Origin: Romboutsia sp. CE17 | GTDB taxonomy: Bacteria; Bacillota; Clostridia; Peptostreptococcales; Peptostreptococcaceae | DNA: 64,000 bases | Direction of reading: 5' to 3' | NCBI RefSeq assembly: GCF_012317385.1 | Contig: NZ_CP051144.1 | Coordinates: 2,294,001-2,358,000 of the forward strand | Shown: piece after piece, positions 43,617-51,212 of the stretch | Layout: each line of letters starts with the position of its first letter | Position numbering within the stretch: the stretch's first letter is position 1 | The notes under the pieces: generated by a model | Databases searched by the model: none | Told to the model about the DNA's origin: nothing | The model's input: only the letters and a program-made list of their open reading frames with translations | Made by a program: the position numbers and the translations under genes

Positions 43617-44423
43617 TTAAAATACAGGTATAACAACGCCTTTGTATTTTGATTTTATTAACTCTCTACATTCATCAGAAGTAAGGACTTCTTCTAAAAC
43701 TTTTATCTTTTCACTATCCTTATCTTCAGTTCTGAATGCTAATAAGTTTGCATATTCATCATTTACTGGAGCTGTATAAATTCCATTATCTTCTGCATTA
43801 AGACCTGCAGGAACAGCGTATGTAGTATCTATAAATCCAGCTGTAACATCTTCTAGAGATGGTGCTATTTGAGCTACATCTAACTCAATAAACTCTAATC
43901 CAATAGGATTTTCTACAATATCTTTAACACCTACTACATCACCTTCTTTTAAAGTTATAAGTCCTAAATCTTGAAGATACTTAAGACATTTTGATCCTGC
44001 TGATGGATTGTTACTTATCGCTATCTTATCTCCCTTTTTAAACTCATCAATAGATTTTATTTTATTAGAATATAAAACTGCTGGACATACATAAAGCTTT
44101 GTGCCTGCCATTATATCATAACCTTTAGTCTTAACAGCTTCTTTTAAATATGGTTCATGTTGAAATAAATTAGCATCTATTTCACCATTATTTAAAGCCT
44201 CATTAGGCATAATATAATCATTGAAATTTACAATTTCTAGTTTATATCCTTTTTCTTCTATCATAGGTTCTAATTCCTTTAACAACTCTCCACCTGGAAC
44301 TAGAGTCGCTCCTACTTTTATAACCTTATCCTCATTTGATTTTCCATCTGTTGAAGAGCATCCTACTACTGATAATAATAGTAGAGAGCTTAACATTAAG
44401 CTTAGTATTTTTTTTAGTTTCAT
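43617..44423 (-). CDS. metQ: methionine-binding lipoprotein MetQ
   Basis: Substrate-binding lipoprotein (NlpA family) of the MetNIQ methionine importer. A signal peptide ends in the lipobox LSVVGC, giving Cys22. The mature domain has VGATLVPGGELLKELEP and SNNPSAGSKCLKYLQDLGLI. The metN and metI genes are not adjacent, so MetQ here is an orphan that must work with a transporter encoded elsewhere, or bind a related amino acid. A SAM-I riboswitch precedes it, which supports methionine-linked function. Confidence 0.9.
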   Translation of the reverse strand: MKLKKILSLMLSSLLLLSVVGCSSTDGKSNEDKVIKVGATLVPGGELLKELEPMIEEKGYKLEIVNFNDYIMPNEALNNGEIDANLFQHEPYLKEAVKTKGYDIMAGTKLYVCPAVLYSNKIKSIDEFKKGDKIAISNNPSAGSKCLKYLQDLGLITLKEGDVVGVKDIVENPIGLEFIELDVAQIAPSLEDVTAGFIDTTYAVPAGLNAEDNGIYTAPVNDEYANLLAFRTEDKDSEKIKVLEEVLTSDECRELIKSKYKGVVIPVF

Positions 44424-44455
44424 AATTCTCCCCCTTAAATTAATATAAAATAAAA

Positions 44456-44475
44456 GCCTGAGTATAAACTCAGGC
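44456..44475 (-). terminator. terminator of the SAM riboswitch
   Basis: The stem GCCTGAGT / ACTCAGGC with a 4-base loop is followed on the minus strand by TTTTATTTT. It lies between the aptamer and metQ and would end transcription when SAM is bound. Confidence 0.8.
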
Positions 44476-44493
44476 TTTTTTCCCTAATCTATA

Positions 44494-44595
44494 CTTATCT
44501 TTCAGTAACGTACTGCAGGATTTAGCACCTTGTATATAAATAATATACTGGTTGCTGGGTTTCACAGGGCCTGTCCCTCCACCTCTCTTGATAAG
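44494..44595 (-). promoter_or_regulatory. SAM-I riboswitch (S box)
   Basis: Read on the minus strand, the aptamer opens with CTTATCAAGAGAGGTGGAGG, continues with GACAGGCCCTGTGAAACCC and AGCAACC, then has GGTGCTAAATCC and closes P1 with AAGATAAG. These are the conserved blocks of the S box in correct order. It controls metQ through the downstream terminator: high SAM, transcription off. Confidence 0.93.
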
Positions 44596-44734
44596 AAAAT
44601 ATTTTATTTCTTTATATTATCATTAAATTTCAAAATTGTAAATATTTTTCACAATTTTTATAATTTTCACTAATTATTTAGATTTATAAAAATAAATGAA
44701 GTATTTTTCATTACTTCATCATCTCAAAGTAATT

Positions 44735-45553
44735 TTATCTAATCAATATTTCAATTTTAGCTAGAGATTTAGTTTCTCCATCTTTACTAACTCTTGTCAT
44801 TTCATGAATTTCATAAAATTCCCCTATTACATCTATTTTATTATTGTTTATATACTCTAATACTTTATTATAATACTTTTTATTGTCATAAAAATTATCA
44901 TCAAAATAAAAAGTTATATAGTCGCCTTCTGGCAAAACCACAACAGGTTCTTCATCTTCTGATAAAGTACAGTCTAGCCCTATCATAGTCTTTGTATGTA
45001 TAACATTATTATTTTCTACTAATTCTTTAAGCGAAGTTTCAAATGCAATTTTCGAATTAAAATTATTATATTCTTTTTCTATTTCTAAAAGAGATTTTCT
45101 TAGCTGCATTTCAAACTCTTCAGTATATCTATGTGTGTAATTATATTTTTTCATAATTCTTTTAGGATTATGTTTTATGAATGGTTCATTTATACCAACA
45201 TGTAAAGCTTCTTCTATACTTCCTTCAAGATTTTCTATACTATTTTTTATGCTATTTAATTCTATAATTTTTTTATCAATTATTTCTTTTTGATTCTTAA
45301 TAATATTTAAAATTGAATCTAGAGAAGTATAATCATTTATGATTTCTTTTATTTCCTCTAAAGATAAACCTATTGCCTTACACTGTTTTATTAAGTAAAT
45401 TTTTATAAAGCTTTTTGTAGAATAGTATCTATATCCAGTATTCTCATTTATATACTCTGGCTTAAGTATACCGAATCTATCATAATGCCTAAGAGTTTCC
45501 ACTGATATATTATGTAATTTTGACATTTCTCCAATCGAAAAATATTTTTTCAT
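44735..45553 (-). CDS. MerR-family regulator with effector-binding domain
   Basis: The N-terminal MerR winged helix (YFSIGEMSKLHNISVETLRHYD, residues 3-24) is followed by the RYY motif, a dimerisation coiled coil (about 75-112) and a GyrI-like effector-binding domain (about 125-272), as in BmrR-type drug regulators. It lies immediately downstream of a MATE pump gene whose promoter has the 19-base MerR spacing, so it very probably controls that pump. RBS GGAG before the ATG. It is separated from the MATE gene by a hairpin that may be a partial terminator. Confidence 0.88.
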   Translation of the reverse strand: MKKYFSIGEMSKLHNISVETLRHYDRFGILKPEYINENTGYRYYSTKSFIKIYLIKQCKAIGLSLEEIKEIINDYTSLDSILNIIKNQKEIIDKKIIELNSIKNSIENLEGSIEEALHVGINEPFIKHNPKRIMKKYNYTHRYTEEFEMQLRKSLLEIEKEYNNFNSKIAFETSLKELVENNNVIHTKTMIGLDCTLSEDEEPVVVLPEGDYITFYFDDNFYDNKKYYNKVLEYINNNKIDVIGEFYEIHEMTRVSKDGETKSLAKIEILIR

Positions 45554-45578
45554 ATTTTACATCTCCTTAATCACAAAA

Positions 45579-45612
45579 GAGGGAATGATACTATTTTAGC
45601 ACCATTCCCCTC
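45579..45612 (-). terminator. hairpin between MATE gene and merR
   Basis: On the minus strand GAGGGGAATG...CATTCCCTC with a one-base bulge, followed by TTTTGTG. It could partially end MATE transcription before merR. Confidence 0.6.
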
Positions 45613-45619
45613 ATTTTAT

Positions 45620-46963
45620 CTATACGACTTCTAGATTTTCTAATGAATTAACTTTTTCTGTAGACTTTAATGTATTTGATTTTAAACTAGTTATTAAACT
45701 TATTGCAGTAAATGTTATAGTTTCTGCAAATAAAGTACCACCCCATACTCCATTTACTCCAAATATTTTAGAAAGCATTATAAGTCCTATTGGTAAGAAA
45801 ACTATTGATCTAAATAAACAAATTAAATTTGAGTACTTAGGCATTTCTATTGCTTGATAATAAGTTATTGTATTTAAGTTAAGACCTACAAAATAATAAC
45901 TTAATGCTGCAAACTTAATTCCTGTATATGTCAATTCTAGTATTTCCTTATCTGAAGTAAATATTTGTATTATACTTCTTCCAAGTACAAAACAAATTAC
46001 TACTGCTAACGTTGTAAATAATGTTGATGATATACATGTTATTTTGTAAAAACTTAACATTTTACTACTATCTTTTCTACCATAATTATAACTTATAAGA
46101 GGTTGTGCTCCTAATGTTAAACCAAATAGCACCATGTATATATTTGTACCTATATAGTTTATTATACTATATGCAGATACTCCCATTTCTCCTATATTCT
46201 TAGTTATTATTACATTATGAAGTAATACTATGACAGAGAAACTTGCTTGTGCAAAGAAAGATGGAAATCCTATTTTTAAAAACTCTTTTATACTTTCTAA
46301 TTGTAGCTTTACCTTTCCAAAACTTAAGTATCCCTTCTTCTTTATAAAGTGAGGTAATAATATAGTAACTGTTACTATTTGACCTAGACCTGTAGCTATT
46401 GCTGCACCTTTGATTCCTAGTCCAAATTTAAATATAAATACATAGTCTAATATTATATTAGTTATTGCACCTGATATTATTGATACCATTGCTAACTTTG
46501 GCTTTTGATCATTTCTTACAAAACTATTTAATACTATACCTATTAAATTTGGTATAGAAAATAATGCATAAAATCTTAGATAATCTACAGCTAATCCTTC
46601 TAGATTTTCTGTTGCACCTAATAATTTTACTATTTGATCTGTAAATATAACACAAACTATACTTATAAATATACTTAGTAGCAAAAGAAATTTACATACT
46701 TGTCTAAATATATTTACAGCTTTATCAATTTCTTTAGATCCAATATTTTTTGAAACTAAAGATCCTCCACCTACAGCCATCATATTTGCCATACCTACTA
46801 ATATTACTGTAAATGGTAAAACTATATTAACTGCAGCAAGTGCTGCATCTCCAACACCTTGTCCTACGAATATTCCATCTATAATTGTATATAATGCCGA
46901 TATAAACATAGAAATTGCTGATGGAATAGCGTATTTTAAAAATTCATTTATCATATTCAACAC
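45620..46963 (-). CDS. MATE family efflux transporter
   Basis: A 447-aa multidrug exporter with twelve predicted helices in two homologous halves. Family motifs are present: AIPSAISMFISALYTIIDGIFVG at 13-35 and MMAVGGGSLVSKNIGS near 61-76. MATE pumps use Na+ or H+ gradients to export cationic drugs. A MerR-controlled promoter is directly upstream. Substrate unknown. Confidence 0.92.
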   Translation of the reverse strand: MLNMINEFLKYAIPSAISMFISALYTIIDGIFVGQGVGDAALAAVNIVLPFTVILVGMANMMAVGGGSLVSKNIGSKEIDKAVNIFRQVCKFLLLLSIFISIVCVIFTDQIVKLLGATENLEGLAVDYLRFYALFSIPNLIGIVLNSFVRNDQKPKLAMVSIISGAITNIILDYVFIFKFGLGIKGAAIATGLGQIVTVTILLPHFIKKKGYLSFGKVKLQLESIKEFLKIGFPSFFAQASFSVIVLLHNVIITKNIGEMGVSAYSIINYIGTNIYMVLFGLTLGAQPLISYNYGRKDSSKMLSFYKITCISSTLFTTLAVVICFVLGRSIIQIFTSDKEILELTYTGIKFAALSYYFVGLNLNTITYYQAIEMPKYSNLICLFRSIVFLPIGLIMLSKIFGVNGVWGGTLFAETITFTAISLITSLKSNTLKSTEKVNSLENLEVV

Positions 46964-46983
46964 CTCCCGTATTACTCTTACAC

Positions 46984-47014
46984 ATTATAAACTCTTGTGT
47001 AACACGAGAGTCAA
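46984..47014 (-). promoter_or_regulatory. MerR-type promoter/operator of the MATE gene
   Basis: On the minus strand TTGACT (47009-47014), an over-long 19-base spacer, then TATAAT (46984-46989). The spacer region contains the dyad ACTCT-N11-AGAGT (with inner TG/CA symmetry). The 19-base spacing is diagnostic of promoters that a MerR activator must twist to be used. Confidence 0.85.
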
Positions 47015-47126
47015 TATATTATTTTTCATATTGTCTAAAAATTAAGCAATTACCTTTTAATTATTTCCGGTCTTTTTTATACGTCAATTTATTACATTAA
47101 AATTATAATATTTTAATTTTATTTTT

Positions 47127-48317
47127 CTACTCTAAAATTAACTTCATATCATTAATCTCTATATTATTTTCATCAAAGAATTTAAAACTTAAAACTTCAT
47201 CAAAATTCTCCCTATAAAGTTTTGAAATTTCCTCATGTTCTACTTCTAAATACTCAGGGTACACAGCTAAAAAGTAATCATTCTTACTTAATTCTACCTT
47301 GTATTCATTTCCCATTAGATTTATTACCATACTAGTAGCATTGTTATTTTTACCATAAACCATTACAGTTACTGATTCCTCACTCATATTACTGTTAAAC
47401 TTACTCATAACATTAAATGTATATCCAACATCATCCTTAAGTGAAACTCCTCCGTTATAATTATTTATGTACCTTGACTTAGAATATCTAACTAATCTTT
47501 CTACATTTAAGTACTCATTATTTTTAACTAGAAATAGTTTTTCATCTTCAAAATCTACACTCTTAATTAATTCACCTATATCATAATTGAAGGCAGACTT
47601 TATAAGTTCGTCATCTGATAATTTATCTGATGCCGTTTGAGAATATATTTCTTTAACATATATACTTACTGTTAAAATCGATATTGCTAATATAATCTTC
47701 CCACTTTTTATAAATACCGACTCTGTACTATAGTCTCTTATATTGCCTATTAATTCTTTTACCTTTGTATTTTCAATTATCTTTTCAAATAATCTAAATA
47801 TTAATAGGCCTAGTATAGCTCCAGTAGTATTATATATAATATCGTCTATATCACATACATTATTTCCTATAAATAGCTGTGTAAGTTCTATACATAAAGT
47901 AGAAACAAATCCAAGTACAAATACTTTAGATGCTTTGTTATACTTTTCAAATAATAATGGTATAAAAAATCCCAATGGTATAAATACCAATATATTTCCA
48001 AATATATTTATTAGCGGTATTCTAATAGGCGTATGACCATCAGTTAAAGTTGCAATTGTTTCCTTGAAAGGAATAACATTTATTATTCCAAAAATTCCTT
48101 TATGAATATACTGATAATTTTTTAAAGGATTTGTAAATATGATAGAATTTTTAAAAATAGTTAAGCTAATCATAACTAAAAAATAGAATAAAAATAAAAA
48201 TAATACTACTTCTCTTAGCATATTAGATGTTCTATTTTTTTTATATAAAAATACTCTGTATACTACCCATAAAACTAACGTCAATAAAAAAACTATACTA
48301 AAATTTGCTGAAATCAT
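47127..48317 (-). CDS. VanZ-like membrane protein with C-terminal extracellular domain
   Basis: The 396-aa protein has a VanZ-like domain (about 30-175) with four to five helices and the conserved NIFGNILVFIPLGFFIPLLF near 105-124, ending in the ELTQLFIGNNVCDIDDIIYNTTGAILG signature. A further helix (near 210) leads to an approximately 170-aa extracellular domain with no recognised motif. VanZ gives low-level teicoplanin tolerance in enterococci, but most VanZ-like proteins have unknown roles. Confidence 0.82.
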   Translation of the reverse strand: MISANFSIVFLLTLVLWVVYRVFLYKKNRTSNMLREVVLFLFLFYFLVMISLTIFKNSIIFTNPLKNYQYIHKGIFGIINVIPFKETIATLTDGHTPIRIPLINIFGNILVFIPLGFFIPLLFEKYNKASKVFVLGFVSTLCIELTQLFIGNNVCDIDDIIYNTTGAILGLLIFRLFEKIIENTKVKELIGNIRDYSTESVFIKSGKIILAISILTVSIYVKEIYSQTASDKLSDDELIKSAFNYDIGELIKSVDFEDEKLFLVKNNEYLNVERLVRYSKSRYINNYNGGVSLKDDVGYTFNVMSKFNSNMSEESVTVMVYGKNNNATSMVINLMGNEYKVELSKNDYFLAVYPEYLEVEHEEISKLYRENFDEVLSFKFFDENNIEINDMKLILE

Positions 48318-48439
48318 TATATCTCCCCCTTAAAATTGCAATTAATTTTATTATATATTTTCTCTATTTATTTACAATAAAAAAGAAGTTACAATCTACA
48401 CTACTTGGTAATATATTATTTTGATTACGGGAATAAAAA

Positions 48440-48466
48440 AAAGACTATCGAAAATCGATAGTCTTT
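48440..48466 (-). terminator. terminator of tRNA-Ser
   Basis: A perfect 12-base stem AAAGACTATCGA / TCGATAGTCTTT with a 3-base loop is followed on the minus strand by T's, directly after the tRNA CCA end. Confidence 0.92.
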
Positions 48467-48468
48467 AC

Positions 48469-48560
48469 TGGCGGAGAAGGAGGGATTCGAACCCTCGCAC
48501 CGGTTTACCCAGCCTAATCCCTTAGCAGGGGATCCTCTTGAGCCACTTGAGTACTTCTCC
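48469..48560 (-). tRNA. tRNA-Ser (anticodon GCT)
   Basis: On the minus strand the acceptor stem GGAGAAG pairs with CTTCTCC, followed by G and an encoded CCA. The anticodon loop is CTGCTAA (anticodon GCT, reads AGC/AGU). A long variable arm and the T loop GGTTCGAATCC are present; total 92 nt, right for class II tRNA-Ser. Confidence 0.96.
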
Positions 48561-48646
48561 TTAATATAATTTAATTATATATTAATTTTAAAAATTAGTC
48601 AATATTTTTTTCAATTTTATTCCATATTAAATATTAACCTAAGTAT

Positions 48647-49447
48647 TTACTTTAAATTGTTAATATGTTCTAATTTATCATAATTAACCATATTTTTTAC
48701 ACTATGAGCATCTGAACCTGGTACAACAGGTATTTTATATTTTTTTACTAAATTTAACAATTCTCCGCTTATATAGGCTTCTTTACAATATTCTTTTAAT
48801 AATCCTGATAGATTATAATCTAATTCATATCCCTTCTCTTTTATAAGCATTAAAAGTTCTTCTAATACAATATTATTTTCATAGTTATAAGGATATATTT
48901 TATTAAACTTTCTCACTAAATTTAAATGACCAATTCTATTTGGCTTATATTTTCCCAAATCTGCATGTAATGCTTTTTTCAATGTTTTATAATATTTGTA
49001 ATATACATTACCAACTCCACCTAGTAAATTAACTATCTCTCCAAACTCGTCCTTATTATAATCCATTATTTTATAATCACCATGAATATTTAATATATGA
49101 ACAGACAATATAGAATCATCAAAATATTTTCCATAGACATCTAAAATTTCTTTTGTCTCTTTTTCATACCCTTCCAAATAATCCACTTCTACACCTAAAT
49201 TTATTTTTATCTTGTCTTTATATTTAGTTTTTAAACTATTAACATCCTTCATATATTTATGTAAACTTTCTATGTCCATAACACTATCATTATTAGGCGA
49301 TGGATCTTTAAAATTTTCTGGAAAAGGTAAATGCTCTGTAAATGTTATTTCATCCAAACCAATTTCTATGGCTCTTTTTATATAATCTTCCATATTATCG
49401 TTACTACCATGAGGACAGTATTGAGTATGTATGTGACCATCTTTCAT
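48647..49447 (-). CDS. PHP-domain histidinol-phosphatase (HisJ family)
   Basis: A trinuclear-metal PHP phosphoesterase of 266 aa: DGHIHTQYC at 3-11, EHLPFP near 37, IGHLNLVRKF near 177 and PGSDAHS near 245. HisJ removes phosphate from histidinol phosphate, but no other his gene is here, so another phosphoester substrate is possible. The start is the ATG preceded by GGGAGG; an in-frame ATG 33 bases upstream has no SD. Confidence 0.85.
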   Translation of the reverse strand: MKDGHIHTQYCPHGSNDNMEDYIKRAIEIGLDEITFTEHLPFPENFKDPSPNNDSVMDIESLHKYMKDVNSLKTKYKDKIKINLGVEVDYLEGYEKETKEILDVYGKYFDDSILSVHILNIHGDYKIMDYNKDEFGEIVNLLGGVGNVYYKYYKTLKKALHADLGKYKPNRIGHLNLVRKFNKIYPYNYENNIVLEELLMLIKEKGYELDYNLSGLLKEYCKEAYISGELLNLVKKYKIPVVPGSDAHSVKNMVNYDKLEHINNLK

Positions 49448-49543
49448 AACTTTACCTCCCTTTTCATAATATAAATGCACTATAAAGGAAAATATATAAT
49501 AGTTTTGACATGGTTAATACTATTATGATTACAGTTAATATTT

Positions 49544-49603
49544 AGCAAAAAACCATAAAGTTAACAATGGTCATACTTTACCTATGTCAAATCTTTATGG
49601 TTT
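49544..49603 (-). terminator. hairpin downstream of the broken His-rich frame
   Basis: An 11-base perfect stem AAACCATAAAG / CTTTATGGTTT with a 32-base loop, followed on the minus strand by six T. It is placed as a terminator for a minus-strand gene ending near 49646. Confidence 0.7.
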
Positions 49604-49645
49604 AATTATATACTTTTTAAATTTTTATACATGGACATGCTTATG

Positions 49646-49860
49646 TTATCCATTATATGCATGTCCATGTTCATGAGTATGCCTATTATCATGTACGCAA
49701 TCTTCATACCCATAACTTCCGCACAATTCTCCCCATCATATCACTTAACTTATCTATATGTGTATCATGATGTAATATTAATCTATTCGCTCGAAATATA
49801 TTTCCCCCCGTATATCTCTACAAAATTCAATTTATCTTCATATCCCTTATATTTATTATT
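49646..49860 (-). pseudogene. frameshifted His/Cys-containing small protein
   Basis: Three minus-strand frame segments join into one sensible protein if one base is skipped at 49785 and one in the GGGG run at 49731-49734. They are YKGYEDKLNFVEIYGGKYIS, then RLILHHDTHIDKLSDMMG, then ELCGSYGYEDCVHDNRHTHE and GHAYNG before a stop. No start codon with an SD is visible upstream of 49860. It lies just downstream of the His-rich gene of the CooT cluster and is followed by a terminator, so it looks like a dead metal-binding protein gene. The family is not recognised. The rest of 49448-50005 holds only terminators and AT-rich DNA. Confidence 0.6.
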
Positions 49861-49957
49861 ACATATAATTATAAATAATGTAAATAAATTATTATAGCTT
49901 TAATCTTTTATTTTTATACATTTTTCGACTTAAAAACCCATTTTTTTAAGTTTATAA

Positions 49958-49991
49958 AAAAATTCTAGCCATTTTGTTGACTAGAATTTTT
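49958..49991 (-). terminator. terminator of the His-rich gene
   Basis: An 11-base perfect stem AAAAATTCTAG / CTAGAATTTTT with a 12-base loop, just past the stop at 50006, T-rich on both strands. Confidence 0.82.
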
Positions 49992-50005
49992 TATACGTAA
50001 ATTTA

Positions 50006-50317
50006 TTACATAAACTTTTTAGCTTCTACTAGCATTTCATTAGCTTTTTGTAAATATTCTATAGCCTTTTCTATGCTGTCTGCAGTATCATGTTTTCCCA
50101 TTGCTCTAGCTTTTTCAACCCACTCTCTAAAGCCTTCTTCATGAGATTCATTGTGATTTACCCAATGAACTAATAATATCTTAAGTGTTTTTTCATCTTT
50201 ATTTTCCACAGAATTACTATGACTATGAGTATGTGGATGATGGTGATCATGTCCTCCTAATTCTCCATGGTCATGATCATCCGCATGATGGAATCTTACT
50301 ATATCCTTACTAAACAT
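50006..50317 (-). CDS. His-rich putative nickel-binding protein
   Basis: The 103-aa protein has a His-rich N-terminus (FHHADDHDHGELGGHDHHHP followed by HTHSHS, about residues 9-34). A helical C-terminal domain (about 42-103) carries LLVHWVNHNESHEEGFREW. The His pattern resembles nickel-storing tails of CooJ, HypB and similar chaperones. Next to CooT and the acetyl-CoA synthase operon, nickel handling for CODH/ACS is the natural inference. No enzyme motif. About 17 bases separate it from the DUF3842 gene. Confidence 0.7.
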   Translation of the reverse strand: MFSKDIVRFHHADDHDHGELGGHDHHHPHTHSHSNSVENKDEKTLKILLVHWVNHNESHEEGFREWVEKARAMGKHDTADSIEKAIEYLQKANEMLVEAKKFM

Positions 50318-50334
50318 ATTATTCTTCCCCCTAG

Positions 50335-50751
50335 CTATTTTATATTAAATTCTCTTTTTATAACTTTTATAGTATCTTTTATTAGTAATGCCAATGGTTT
50401 ATTCTCTAATCCAACTATCTCTATATTTTCTGGCATAATAGGTAATAATATTTTTAAAGCTTCACTATCTGCTACAGCTTCGCTAATTTTGCATGTAACT
50501 TCTCCCATCATAGAGTTAGGAATCGTAACTGAAATTGGTGCAACTATTATATTTGCACGTTTGGATGAAACTATAACTGCATTTTCACCTGTTGCTCCCT
50601 TGTTGGCATGAGCCTTCATCATAGCACTTGTGGCTATTGAGTTGGTTCCTAGTGCATATATCTCGATGTGTGTAGGTAGTTCCTCTCTTAGTGAAGATAC
50701 TATTTGAGCTCCTATTCCTCCACCCATTCCATCTATTACTGCTATAATCAT
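50335..50751 (-). CDS. DUF3842 family protein
   Basis: The 138-aa protein opens with a nucleotide-binding-like loop (VIDGMGGGIGAQIV at 5-18) and continues with IEIYALGTNSIATSAMMKAHANKGATGENA (two pieces of the DUF3842 signature). Function of the family is unknown. The gene lies between cooT and the His-rich gene, a neighbourhood linked to CODH/ACS, and is translated from a weak SD. It may be a small P-loop-less chaperone or regulator, but this is a guess from context. Confidence 0.72.
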   Translation of the reverse strand: MIIAVIDGMGGGIGAQIVSSLREELPTHIEIYALGTNSIATSAMMKAHANKGATGENAVIVSSKRANIIVAPISVTIPNSMMGEVTCKISEAVADSEALKILLPIMPENIEIVGLENKPLALLIKDTIKVIKREFNIK

Positions 50752-50773
50752 TTTAAATTTCCCCTATTAAATT

Positions 50774-50962
50774 TTATTGTTCTGATAGTATTATTTTATG
50801 GTCCATTAATCTAATTTCTTTTATAACTCCATCTATTATTTTTTGTTCACCTAATAAATCTGTTAAATATACTTTACCTTCGTATGGATCTACATTAACT
50901 ACATTATCCATAACTTTCTCTAATTCATTATTTTTTAAGATAAATGCTGCTGATTCACACAT
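50774..50962 (-). CDS. cooT: CooT-family nickel-binding protein
   Basis: CooT is a small nickel-binding dimer that helps mature carbon monoxide dehydrogenase. The 62-aa protein starts MCESAAF, with the family's essential N-terminal Cys2, and ends in a small beta domain (GKVYLTDLLGEQKIIDGVIK). The start is the ATG at 50962: GGAGGGG lies 6 bases upstream, while the ATG 15 bases further upstream overlaps that SD and would bury Cys2. It heads a cooT-DUF3842-His-rich unit that follows the terminator of the acs region. Confidence 0.85.
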   Translation of the reverse strand: MCESAAFILKNNELEKVMDNVVNVDPYEGKVYLTDLLGEQKIIDGVIKEIRLMDHKIILSEQ

Positions 50963-50994
50963 ATTAATCCCCTCCATATATTTGAAAATAAAAA

Positions 50995-51035
50995 GAAGAT
51001 TTCCTTAGGTATTACAATACACCAAAGAAATCTTC
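50995..51035 (-). terminator. terminator after the ASKHA gene
   Basis: On the minus strand GAAGATTTC...GAAATCTTC with an inner GGTGTATT/AATACC stem, followed by TTTTTATTTT. It separates the activator gene from cooT. Confidence 0.82.
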
Positions 51036-51212
51036 ATGATTCCACTTTTAATATAGTATTCTTTATTTAAAGTATAGCACCATAAATAATTTAAAGTCAA
51101 TTCAATTTGGATTATCTTGGCATTTTTATTTAATCACCTTATAGAACTATCTATTATAATTATATCACTATATCTTTTAATATTCTTTATTTATTCAATT
51201 ATTTTAATTTAT

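Noticed and set aside
49631-49897. Plus-strand ORF of 88 aa starting MDMLMLSIICM
   Set aside because: No ribosome-binding site and odd Met/Ile/Ser composition; it is antisense to the His-rich frameshifted sequence, which reads far better.
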